12,333 nt of DNA, from assembly GCA_003489395.1 (NCBI GenBank), contig DNMN01000002.1, forward strand, positions 1 to 12,333, given 5' to 3'. Made by a program: the position numbers and the translations under genes. The notes under the pieces were generated by a model. It saw only the letters and a program-made list of their open reading frames with translations, was not told the origin of the DNA and ran no database searches. The DNA comes from Candidatus Yonathbacteria bacterium (GTDB lineage: Bacteria > Patescibacteriota > Minisyncoccia > Phycocordibacterales > UBA1550). Of the stretch, positions 1-5,864 are shown piece after piece (position 1 is the first letter of the stretch; each line of letters opens with the position of its first letter).

Positions 1-30
1 TATAAAATACGTGTATAGTAAGTAACAAAA

Positions 31-62
31 AGAAAAATCACAGCTTTCACTGTGATTTTTCT
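31..62 (-). terminator. Intrinsic terminator of the rnpB transcript
   Basis: A perfect 13-bp stem (31-43 with 50-62) has a 6-nt loop. Read on the minus strand it is followed by a T-rich run (TTTTTCTTTTTG). It lies immediately after the long hairpin at 63-221, so the rnpB transcript probably ends here. The stem is A/T-rich at its base, so it could also work in the plus direction. Confidence 0.8.
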
Positions 63-221
63 AACCCGCCCCCCATTAATACCTTCTCATGATTTCCTTA
101 AATAAATATTAGGCGAGCCAATAAGAAAATTTTGAAAAGTATAGGTATACTTTGAAGAATTTTCTCGAAGGCGCAGCCAAGATTTTTAAGGAAATGAGGA
201 GAGATTAATGGGGGGCGGGTT
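63..221 (-). repeat. 159-nt long imperfect hairpin downstream of rnpB
   Basis: An 18-bp perfect C/G-rich outer stem (63-80 with 204-221) is followed by a second helix (83-88 and 92-102 with 185-198 and 199-201, with a 3-nt bulge). Then comes an unpaired bubble of about 20 nt per side (103-123 and 166-184), an 8-bp helix (124-131/158-165), a small internal loop, and an apical hairpin (136-143/146-153). It begins 4 nt after the 3' end of rnpB and ends at the rnpB terminator, so it is probably co-transcribed. The architecture of closing stem, central bubble and terminal stem resembles 6S RNA. A MITE-like palindrome or a simple 3' structure fits as well. No clear target-site duplication is seen. 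Confidence 0.75.
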
Positions 222-225
222 TACT

Positions 226-660
226 CATATCGATAAGCCGAATTCTGTATCAAATACCATTTCTGATATTCAACGATGGTCATTTATCTGGGAGTGCGAT
301 TACTCGCACCCTCGAGCGGCACCCTGCGCTTGCGCGCAGTACGGCCTTGCACCCAGGTAAGGATTTAGCCGTTTCACCCCGCATGTTGCCATGCGGACTC
401 ACCCACGAGGGGTGCTTTGTTCTTTCGTTCAAAGCGTCTCTGCTCGCACCTCTGTCCAGCACCTATTTTGCACACAAACTCATGACTAAACAATTCATCA
501 CGCATTATTACTTTCTCTGCATAATACTACTCATGTACAAAATAGGTGCTGGACGACGGGCGTTACCCGCTACCCTACTCCAAGCACCATTGCTGGTGCT
601 TGGGAGTGTTCGGACTTTCCTCCAAACATCATTGCTGATGTTCAGCAACCATCTGATATG
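226..660 (-). ncRNA. rnpB: RNase P RNA (catalytic subunit)
   Basis: This is the ribozyme that trims 5' leaders from pre-tRNAs. Hallmarks on the minus strand are GAGGAAAGTCCG near the 5' end (622-611), the GCAAGGCC block (around 347-354), AGATAAATGACC after P18, and ACAGAATTCGGCTTATCG at the 3' end (248-231). P1 pairs 655-660 with 226-231 and P2 pairs 648-653 with 275-280. GNRA loops cap several hairpins: GUAA on P18 (292-311), GAAA on P19 (253-270), GCAA on a P12-like hairpin (379-396), and GCAA on a hairpin where P15-P17 are expected (324-339). A 17-bp stem with a long distal arm (454-554) occupies the P9 position. P13 and P14 appear to be missing. Ends are set from P1 pairing and may be off by a few bases. 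Confidence 0.95.
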
Positions 661-669
661 GGTACAACA

Positions 670-698
670 ATTATACCACCTTTTGCAGAAAAAAGCAA
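670..698 (-). promoter_or_regulatory. Promoter of rnpB
   Basis: On the minus strand a consensus -10 TATAAT (675-670) has a weak -35 TTGCTT (698-693) at 17-bp spacing. The predicted start is at about 663, which fits the 5' strand of RNase P helix P1 at 660. Confidence 0.75.
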
Positions 699-699
699 T

Positions 700-735
700 A
701 GAGAAAAAACCTTGTGTTACAAGGTTTTTTCTCTT
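700..735. terminator. Bidirectional terminator upstream of rnpB
   Basis: A 16-bp stem (700-715 with 720-735, loop about 4 nt) has A6 and T6 tracts built into its two arms, so it would release transcripts from either side. On the minus strand it closes the unit holding the Lys-rich micro-ORF, just before the rnpB promoter. Confidence 0.8.
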
Positions 736-745
736 ACTCAAAGCG

Positions 746-841
746 AGCTGGTTTACTTTTTATGGGGTTGCGAGTGTGTCGACACGAGCATTTCAGGATT
801 TTTAAAGCTTAAAAAAATCCGTACCATAAAAAGAAAACAGC
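746..841. repeat. Palindromic element: outer stem with two inner hairpins
   Basis: The outer stem pairs 751-765 with 824-838 with a single A/A mismatch, and GCT/AGC extends it past a bulged base. It encloses a hairpin centred on GTGTCGACAC (777-786) and a second hairpin (about 796-803 with 813-820). The element sits between the stop codon of the micro-ORF and the bidirectional terminator, so it would be its 3' UTR on the minus strand. Function unknown. Confidence 0.6.
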
Positions 842-850
842 GAGCGACCT

Positions 851-913
851 TTACTTCTTTGCGCTCTTCTTTGGCTTCTTCTTTTCTTTATGCGCGTCTT
901 TTCCTTTTGCCAT
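851..913 (-). CDS. 20-residue Lys-rich small protein
   Basis: ATG at 913-911 opens a short frame, MAKGKDAHKEKKKPKKSAKK, ending in TAA. Nine of 20 residues are Lys, so it should bind nucleic acid or ribosomes if made. From memory, several unrelated bacteria have small basic proteins starting MAKGKDxKK with a KKKPKK core, and this resembles a truncated form of them. No name or function is established. The Shine-Dalgarno signal is weak (an AAGAAA stretch upstream). The gene lies between two palindromic elements and reads toward the terminator at 700-735. Very short frames arise by chance, but the resemblance to a recalled family argues for a real gene. Confidence 0.55.
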   Translation of the reverse strand: MAKGKDAHKEKKKPKKSAKK

Positions 914-955
914 GATTGATTTTCTTGACGAGCTTGAGAGTCCTAGAAAATCATC

Positions 956-1025
956 ACCCGGTTAAATGCGATTTTTCCAAAATCGCGATTCCAAATTTGA
1001 TAAATTTGGAATCATTTAACTGGGT
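956..1025. repeat. 70-nt three-way-junction palindrome
   Basis: A 13-bp outer stem (956-968 with 1013-1025) encloses two hairpins packed end to end: 969-975/979-985 with a 3-nt loop, and 987-998/1002-1012 with a 3-nt loop. Nearly every base pairs. The only non-Watson-Crick pair in the outer stem is G960/T1021. This would be a G-U wobble in plus-strand RNA but a C/A mismatch in minus-strand RNA, a weak hint that plus RNA or extruded DNA is the relevant form. It lies between the DUF192 gene and the Lys-rich micro-ORF. No similar unit is duplicated in the window. Confidence 0.7.
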
Positions 1026-1099
1026 AAATAGTCTAATGTCGCTTCGCTCGTTATCTTATTTAAATTTTTTATTTTCGACCACTTATACTAAGTATATCT

Positions 1100-1570
1100 C
1101 TACTGCAACCTAAGTTCAACAACATCTCCGCTCTTAAGTGCGTGTTTTCTATAAAATCCCGCATTAACTTCGAGTACATATTTAGATTCACTTCGTGGCA
1201 TATATACTTTTGGATATGACTCTGGTGTCGCATTTTCCCACACATCCACTATTCTCATTTTCTCATCAAGCCAAATGATATCTATTGGAAACAACATGTC
1301 CTTCATCCAAAATCCGTAAAGACCGGCATCGGGAAAAACAAATAGCATGCCTTCATTTTTTAAAAGAGGGTTATGAAAGCTAAGTCCTTTCTCTCGCAAT
1401 TCTGGTGTATCTGCTATCGTTACCATTATTTCCACTCCAGCAAGAGATACTCTTGCCTCTTTTAGTGAACCCTTTGGTATAACAAGCATCGCAGTGACCA
1501 AAATAGCCACTGCGATGCTTGTGTACAACGTACCTAAAAGGAGCTTTCCGATTAGTGTCGTTTGTGTCAT
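1100..1570 (-). CDS. DUF192 domain protein, membrane-anchored
   Basis: 156 residues. An N-terminal hydrophobic segment (about residues 10-31) should anchor the protein with its domain outside the membrane. The rest matches the DUF192 fold as I know it: RVSLAGVEIMVTIADTPELREKGLSF, then GMLFVFPDAGLYGFWMKDMLFPIDIIWLDE, ending with YVLEVNAGF and a GDVVEL strand. The family is widespread but its biochemical role is unknown. ATG at 1570 lies 7 nt after the stop of the DUF5667 gene, so the two are probably co-transcribed. The only Shine-Dalgarno candidate is AGG inside the upstream gene's last codons. No strong terminator follows; the structures at 956-1025 may serve. The family call is firm, the function is not. 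Confidence 0.9.
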   Translation of the reverse strand: MTQTTLIGKLLLGTLYTSIAVAILVTAMLVIPKGSLKEARVSLAGVEIMVTIADTPELREKGLSFHNPLLKNEGMLFVFPDAGLYGFWMKDMLFPIDIIWLDEKMRIVDVWENATPESYPKVYMPRSESKYVLEVNAGFYRKHALKSGDVVELRLQ

Positions 1571-1577
1571 TCAATAT

Positions 1578-2576
1578 TTACCTATTGAGACCTTCCATCA
1601 TTCGCTCTCCTTTTTTAATCTCCTCCTCGAGCTTATTTACGTCAGATTCATCAACCTCTTCATCATTGTCTGAATCTGAATCCTTCATTGCATTATCAGC
1701 TTCTTCAACAGCATCCTGAATTTTTTCAAGCACTTTCTTTGCTTGTTTTGATAAATCTTTTGCTGTCTCAAAATCACCACGCGCATCTGCTGCCTTTGCC
1801 TTAGCTAAGAGGTCCTGATATGCAGCGACAACGCTTGCAGGAAGTTCTCCTGCCATCGCATCAAGGCGAGCTTTCAAGCGTACTGCTTCGTCAATGTGCT
1901 TTTGGGCTGAATTTTCCTTTCCCATACCATCATCAAGAAGGTCTTGATCGTCCTCTAGGTCTCCATCAAGGTCTCCATCTTCTTTGTCGGTGTCATTCTT
2001 CTCCTTCATTATAGAAGCAAGCGCCTGAGTTAACCCTGGGATTTGTGGATCTCCAGGAGCAAGAGCTGCGAGTTTTGCGCGAATCTCAGTCTCTGCGCGA
2101 GAAGATTCGTTTCTGTGTTCCTTAAAAATGTCTTTGAGTGCCTCACGAATGCTATCAAGCTCGTCATCAAGTTCGTGAGCTAGCTTTGACACATCATTGC
2201 CTTTGTCTTTTTCTCCCTTAACGAGAGATGTCGCATCCCCTATCTCCGTATCAAGGTCATCTTTGGTTGATTTAACATCATCAAGTTTTGCCTCTGGATT
2301 TTTAAGAACTTCACCCATCTCTGCAGCGCGCTCCTTTGCATTCTCTAGGTGCTTGCGAGCTTTCTTTTCATTGTTAAATGTAAGCGCCATATTGAGTGCT
2401 TCTGTCCAACGATCAAGGAAATAGAAGAAGTCTCCCGGCAAGAATCCTGGATTAGAAATAGTTGTTGTGACAGTTACCGTACCCGTTGCTTGTGTCACCG
2501 TAGTTGTGGATGTCTGAGCAAATGAAACAAACGGCGATGAAATCAACATTATTCCTGCAATAATAAATTTATTCAT
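1578..2576 (-). CDS. Secreted DUF5667-type acidic helical protein
   Basis: 332 residues. Residues 1-20 form a signal peptide (MNKFIIAGIMLISSPFVSFA, cleavage near Ala20). A Thr/Val-rich linker follows. Residues about 43-87 carry the DUF5667 pattern: PGFLPGDFFYFLDRW, then ALTFNNEKKARKHLENAKERAAEM. The rest is predicted to be long charged helices with Asp/Glu-rich stretches around residues 195-225 and 295-318. DUF5667 proteins are exported and common in Gram-positive and CPR genomes, but no activity is known. The gene is first in a unit with the DUF192 protein. Its promoter is at 2613-2642 with a leader of about 30 nt and no convincing Shine-Dalgarno site. Confidence 0.85.
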   Translation of the reverse strand: MNKFIIAGIMLISSPFVSFAQTSTTTVTQATGTVTVTTTISNPGFLPGDFFYFLDRWTEALNMALTFNNEKKARKHLENAKERAAEMGEVLKNPEAKLDDVKSTKDDLDTEIGDATSLVKGEKDKGNDVSKLAHELDDELDSIREALKDIFKEHRNESSRAETEIRAKLAALAPGDPQIPGLTQALASIMKEKNDTDKEDGDLDGDLEDDQDLLDDGMGKENSAQKHIDEAVRLKARLDAMAGELPASVVAAYQDLLAKAKAADARGDFETAKDLSKQAKKVLEKIQDAVEEADNAMKDSDSDNDEEVDESDVNKLEEEIKKGERMMEGLNR

Positions 2577-2612
2577 AAATTTCTAAATATTAAATTAATA
2601 AAACGTACTTGA

Positions 2613-2642
2613 ATTATACCACGTTGCATAAACCATTCACAA
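2613..2642 (-). promoter_or_regulatory. Promoter of the DUF5667-DUF192 unit
   Basis: Consensus -10 TATAAT (2618-2613) and -35 TTGTGA (2642-2637) with an 18-bp spacer on the minus strand. The predicted start is near 2606, about 30 nt before the ATG. Confidence 0.65.
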
Positions 2643-2673
2643 TGGATGACTGTGTACAACTGTCAATCTTACA

Positions 2674-2715
2674 AACAAAAACCCCAGACGGCCTAGGCCG
2701 TCTGGGGTTTTTGTT
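2674..2715. terminator. Bidirectional terminator after the RRM gene
   Basis: A perfect 20-bp inverted repeat with a TA centre (2674-2693, 2696-2715), GC-rich at its core and with A5/T5 tracts at both bases. On the minus strand it lies 11 nt after the RRM stop codon and so ends that transcript. Confidence 0.92.
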
Positions 2716-2725
2716 GTTCGCATAA

Positions 2726-3025
2726 TTACATGCGACGGTTGCTTCCACCACCAAACTCACGACGAGGTGCGCGCTCCTCGAGAGGGCGTGCTTCGTTCAC
2801 TGTAAGTGTACGGCCCTGGAAATCCTTGCCGTTCATTTCTGCGATTGCCTTGTCGGCATCTGCATCATTTGCCATTTCAATGAATCCGAAACCCTTTGAG
2901 CGACCAGTCATCTTGTCGATGATGATTGCTGAAGAAGTAACTTCACCCATCTCTGCAAACGCTGCTTTGAGATCATCCTCAGTTGTTGAATAAGGGATCC
3001 CTCCTACGTACAATTTCTTTGCCAT
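2726..3025 (-). CDS. RRM-type RNA-binding protein
   Basis: 99 residues forming a single RNA recognition motif. RNP2 is LYVGGI (residues 5-10) and RNP1 is KGFGFIEM (44-51), with the usual aromatic positions for stacking on single-stranded RNA. A short Arg/Gly tail (residues 86-99) may add nonspecific RNA contact. Small one-RRM proteins of this kind occur in cyanobacteria and many other bacteria, where some are cold-induced; that role here is only inference. ATG at 3025 has no Shine-Dalgarno site, and the preceding 175 nt hold no other gene. It is a single-gene unit closed by the terminator at 2674-2715. Confidence 0.93.
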   Translation of the reverse strand: MAKKLYVGGIPYSTTEDDLKAAFAEMGEVTSSAIIIDKMTGRSKGFGFIEMANDADADKAIAEMNGKDFQGRTLTVNEARPLEERAPRREFGGGSNRRM

Positions 3026-3200
3026 AAAATGCTATTTTTTGCTTAATTCTAATTTTTCGTAAGATGACCGTTCTCCTCGCCCTCTTCCTAACCAGAACCA
3101 AGCAGTCAAGCAAGCACTGAGAGAAAACTTCTTACCATATAAGGGTACCACGAGGAAGCCAAAAGCACAATATCCTAAAATAAAGCTGTGGATAACTAAC
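3026..3200 (-). other. Non-coding leader region of the RRM gene
   Basis: No gene is seen here. On the minus strand the stretch contains three TGCTTG repeats (around 3098-3115) and a purine-rich block (around 3060-3085), both upstream of the RRM start. A weak promoter is possible (TTGGCT, 17 bp, TATGGT, around 3134-3162), which would give a leader of about 100 nt. A long leader suits an RNA-level control, but no known riboswitch was recognised. Confidence 0.35.
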
Positions 3201-3236
3201 AAAAAACCCTCAGTTTATCCAAACTGAGGGTTTTTT
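3201..3236. terminator. Terminator of typA
   Basis: A 16-bp stem (3201-3216 with 3221-3236, loop ATCC) carries T6 on either strand. On the minus strand it starts 3 nt after the typA stop codon, separating it from the RRM unit. Confidence 0.92.
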
Positions 3237-3239
3237 GTC

Positions 3240-5024
3240 CTAGTTCTTCCTAAATGCCTTCACACGATTAGCATCAGTGAGATACTGCTTACGGAGACGC
3301 ACTGATTTAGGGGTAATTTCCAAATATTCCTCTTCGGTCATTGTTTCAAGACCTCGCTCAATTGAAAGGTCAAATGGGGGTGTGAGAACAATTGCTTCGT
3401 CGGTGCCCGAAGAACGCATGTTTGAAAGTTGCTTGCCTTTCGTTGGGTTCACAGTCATCTCGTCACCCTTTGAAGTATTGCCAATAACCTGCCCTTCATA
3501 CACCTCCACTGCAGGCCCGATGTAGAGAGTACCGCGGTCCTGAAGATTGTAGAGTGAAAAACCAAGCGCTTTTCCTGACGCCATTGAAACCATTGACCCA
3601 GCCGCTCGCTTCACAATCTCGCCCGCATGCTCGCGGAACTCAACAAAACGAGATGAAAGAATGCCGTCTCCTTTTGTATCCACTACAAACTGTCCTCGAT
3701 ATCCAAGAAGCCCGCGCGTAGGAATATCAAACATAAGACGCGTGATGCCGTTTTCCTCTTTCATATTTGTCATCATCGCTTTGCGCTTGTTAAGTTTTTC
3801 AATAACACCGCCAGAAAGCGCCGATGGCACGTCAATGATAAGCTCCTCGTATGGCTCAAGCTTCTTTCCATTCTCTTCTTTGATAATAACTTGAGGCTGT
3901 GACACCTGAAGTTCAAAACCCTCACGACGCATTTGCTCAAGGAGAATAGAAATGTGCATTTCACCACGGCCATACACTTTGAATGAATCATTTGCGGAAA
4001 AATCCACACGGAGACCCACGTTCACCTCTAGCTCGCGTTCCAAACGGTCACGAATCTGACGAATAGTAACAAACTTGCCTTCACGTCCGGCAAACGGCGA
4101 GTCGTTTACGAAAAAATTCAAGGAAATTGTTGGTTCATCAACTTTAATAGCAGGGAGTGTTTCTTGACCTGCATTCACGCAAAGGGTCTCGCCAATATAA
4201 ACGTCTGGAAGGCCTGCAACCATCACGATGTCACCCGCGACAGCTTCTTCTACCTCTTTTCGCTCGGTACCTTCAAAAGTACAAAGCTTAGTGACTTTTC
4301 CTTGACGAGAAGTGCCGTCAACATTTTTAATAATAATACTTTCTCCTGCGTGGATGGTGCCCTCGTAGATACGGCCAATAGCGAGACGGCCTAGGAAATT
4401 GTCATACCCCAAGTTAAAAGGTTGCATACGCATTGGCGCGTGAATGTCTGCTTTTACAGCAGGAACTTTTTCCAAAACAACATCGAGAAGCGGGTCAAGG
4501 TTGGTTGACTCATCTTCAAGCGTGCGCTTTGCGATACCCTGGCGACCGATTGCGTATACCGTTGTAAAATCTAGTTGCTCATCTGTTGCGCCAAGCTCAA
4601 AAAAGAGCTCAAAAACTTCGTCGTGCACTTCCTTTGGGCGAGCAGCGGGCTTGTCAATTTTGTTCAAAACAACGATTGGCTTCAAACCGAGTTCAAGTGA
4701 TTTTTTGAGTACGAAACGAGTCTGGGGCATCGGACCTTCCTGAGCATCCACAAGGAGAAGCACGGTGTCTATGGAGCGAAGCACGCGCTCTACCTCGGAA
4801 CCGAAGTCCGCGTGACCTGGAGTGTCTACAATGTTGATTTTTGTTCCTTTGTAAAAAACAGAGGTGTTTTTTGCGTAAATAGTAATACCGCGCTCAAGCT
4901 CAAGGGCGTTTGAGTCCATTGTTACGCCCTCTTTCGTCATTCCGGTCTGGCGCATCAAAGCATCGGTAAGAGTCGTCTTGCCGTGGTCAACGTGGGCGAT
5001 AATCGCGATATTTCTAATTTCCAT
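3240..5024 (-). CDS. typA: Ribosome-associated GTPase TypA/BipA
   Basis: 594 residues from the chosen ATG, near the usual 600-615. It is a translational GTPase that binds 70S ribosomes and supports ribosome assembly and growth at low temperature or under stress. The G motifs are clear: AHVDHGKTTL (10-19), RGITIYAKN (45-53), DTPGHADFG (67-75) and NKID (121-124). EF-G-like domains and the BipA-specific C-terminus follow (GLLGYRGQFVVDTKGDG, then the TPKSVRLRKQYL block). The frame stays open 21 codons further to 5087, but homologues begin at MEIRNIAIIAHVDHG, and the extra codons overlap a 14-bp inverted repeat in the leader. There is no clear Shine-Dalgarno site before 5024. The gene stands alone, with its promoter at 5172-5200 and its terminator right after the stop. 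Confidence 0.96.
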   Translation of the reverse strand: MEIRNIAIIAHVDHGKTTLTDALMRQTGMTKEGVTMDSNALELERGITIYAKNTSVFYKGTKINIVDTPGHADFGSEVERVLRSIDTVLLLVDAQEGPMPQTRFVLKKSLELGLKPIVVLNKIDKPAARPKEVHDEVFELFFELGATDEQLDFTTVYAIGRQGIAKRTLEDESTNLDPLLDVVLEKVPAVKADIHAPMRMQPFNLGYDNFLGRLAIGRIYEGTIHAGESIIIKNVDGTSRQGKVTKLCTFEGTERKEVEEAVAGDIVMVAGLPDVYIGETLCVNAGQETLPAIKVDEPTISLNFFVNDSPFAGREGKFVTIRQIRDRLERELEVNVGLRVDFSANDSFKVYGRGEMHISILLEQMRREGFELQVSQPQVIIKEENGKKLEPYEELIIDVPSALSGGVIEKLNKRKAMMTNMKEENGITRLMFDIPTRGLLGYRGQFVVDTKGDGILSSRFVEFREHAGEIVKRAAGSMVSMASGKALGFSLYNLQDRGTLYIGPAVEVYEGQVIGNTSKGDEMTVNPTKGKQLSNMRSSGTDEAIVLTPPFDLSIERGLETMTEEEYLEITPKSVRLRKQYLTDANRVKAFRKN

Positions 5025-5036
5025 GATTGATTTTAA

Positions 5037-5132
5037 ACCGAGCACTATCTTTCTTGTTAAATTACCTGATGAGGCACTGTCTTTCAAGGGTTCCTAACAC
5101 CTTGAGTGTGCTCTACATAGATAGTGCTCGGT
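5037..5132 (-). repeat. 14-bp inverted repeat spanning the typA leader
   Basis: The arms 5037-5050 and 5119-5132 are perfect inverted copies (AGATAGTGCTCGGT and its complement) separated by 68 nt. In the minus-strand RNA the 3' arm ends 12 nt before the typA ATG. A small inner hairpin, CAAGG...CCTTG, lies in the loop. The pairing could control access to the typA start. Read as DNA it would be a 96-bp MITE-sized unit, but no clear target duplication is seen. Confidence 0.7.
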
Positions 5133-5136
5133 AAAC

Positions 5137-5155
5137 AAAAAATCCGCACATGCGG
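5137..5155 (-). terminator. Terminator-like hairpin early in the typA leader
   Basis: On the minus strand CCGC-ATGT-GCGG (5155-5144) is followed by A and T6 (5142-5137). It falls only about 10 nt after the predicted typA start site and has no gene before it, so it may act as an attenuator rather than an end-of-gene terminator. The stem is short (4-5 bp). Confidence 0.5.
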
Positions 5156-5171
5156 GGCTTATATATCAACC

Positions 5172-5200
5172 ACTATACACAATTGAGAGAGAGAAATCAA
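5172..5200 (-). promoter_or_regulatory. Promoter of typA
   Basis: On the minus strand: -35 TTGATT (5200-5195), 17-bp spacer, -10 TATAGT (5177-5172), predicted start at about 5165. This gives a leader of about 140 nt containing the early hairpin and the 14-bp inverted repeat. The -35 overlaps the foot of the hairpin at 5197-5238. Confidence 0.7.
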
Positions 5201-5238
5201 GCGAAGTCAAGGTTTTCATCTTCCTTGACTTCGCTTGA
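5197..5238. repeat. 16-bp perfect hairpin between divergent promoters
   Basis: TCAAGCGAAGTCAAGG (5197-5212) and its exact complement (5223-5238) flank a 10-nt loop. It sits between the typA promoter and the plus-strand promoter at 5291-5319. There is no proper U-run on either strand, so it is not a standard terminator. It overlaps the typA -35 by four bases. Confidence 0.75.
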
Positions 5239-5290
5239 ATTTCCGAACGAGAGCAGTGTATATTGTACCCAGTTATATACCAAAAAAGCC

Positions 5291-5319
5291 TTTGTAAGTC
5301 AACGACTCGCTGATATAAT
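5291..5319 (+). promoter_or_regulatory. Promoter giving a leaderless mRNA
   Basis: Extended -10 TGATATAAT (TATAAT at 5314-5319) with a weak -35 (TTTGTA at 5291, 17 bp). The expected start site, 7 nt after the -10, is the A of the ATG at 5326. Confidence 0.75.
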
Positions 5320-5325
5320 GTGTGG

Positions 5326-5799
5326 ATGAAGAAAATAGTCCTTTTCCTTGTCGTTGTGTATGCGTTGTCGGCATTTGGCGCATGGTTACTTTTTTCAAAA
5401 AATGTTAGCGGGAATGTTGTTCTTACACAAGAAATTGCGTCACTAAAATCTGAGCTATCCCTCGCAAAAACAACTCTTGAGGCAGAAAAAACTGCTCGTA
5501 TAAATGCTGAGAAAAAAATTACAGATGCGCGCGTAAATTCAGCATTTCTAGCTCTCGCCCTCTGCCCAACGCTCGAAGCGACTGATAAAAATGCGCCTTG
5601 TGTAAAAAACAGCACTGAATGGCTCTCACAAACGATTATGTCGGGAACAACACTTACCTCCCCAGACGCAAAAGCAAAAATGGAAGCACTACTAGTCGCA
5701 CTTGGTAAAAAAACAAAACCGACCGCGAAGCAACTCTATGAAATGCTCCGCCCTATTGAGGTTTACGCGCTAAAAGCGCTCAGCGAGAATTTGAAGTAA
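5326..5799 (+). CDS. Membrane-anchored coiled-coil protein, unknown role
   Basis: 157 residues from ATG 5326 (a GTG two codons earlier overlaps the -10 box and is unlikely). Residues 2-23 are a hydrophobic N-terminal segment (KKIVLFLVVVYALSAFGAWLLF), either a signal anchor or a signal peptide. Residues about 34-66 form a coiled coil rich in Lys, Glu and Ala. The C-terminal half is helical with two Cys (in ALCPTLEATDKNAPCVKN), which could form a disulfide outside the cell. I do not recognise a family. It is the only plus-strand gene in the left two thirds of the window, divergent from typA, and closed by the hairpin at 5819-5847. The promoter predicts translation without a 5' leader. Confidence 0.8.
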   Translation: MKKIVLFLVVVYALSAFGAWLLFSKNVSGNVVLTQEIASLKSELSLAKTTLEAEKTARINAEKKITDARVNSAFLALALCPTLEATDKNAPCVKNSTEWLSQTIMSGTTLTSPDAKAKMEALLVALGKKTKPTAKQLYEMLRPIEVYALKALSENLK

Positions 5800-5818
5800 C
5801 ATTTTGATTGGTAAAGAA

Positions 5819-5847
5819 AAAAGGCAGTCGCGGAGCGACTGCCTTTT
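5819..5847. terminator. Shared convergent terminator
   Basis: A 13-bp stem (5819-5831 with 5835-5847, loop GGA) has T4 on the plus side and T6 on the minus side. It lies between the converging coiled-coil gene and the secreted-protein gene and can serve both. Confidence 0.9.
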
Positions 5848-5864
5848 AATTTGCGTCAAACTAT

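Noticed and set aside
63..221. Insertion sequence or MITE with target-site duplication
   Set aside because: A TA occurs at both edges only if offset by one base. No transposase and no second copy are in the window, so mobility is not claimed.
347..805. Plus-strand 152-residue open frame
   Set aside because: It crosses RNase P RNA, the terminator and a palindromic element, and has no domain features.
4988..5087. Longer typA start at 5087
   Set aside because: The 21 extra codons have no family counterpart and coincide with the leader inverted repeat; the standard N-terminus begins at 5024.
5166..5615. Minus-strand 149-residue open frame
   Set aside because: It lies opposite the well-supported coiled-coil gene and runs through the promoter and hairpin region; its composition looks like an antisense shadow.
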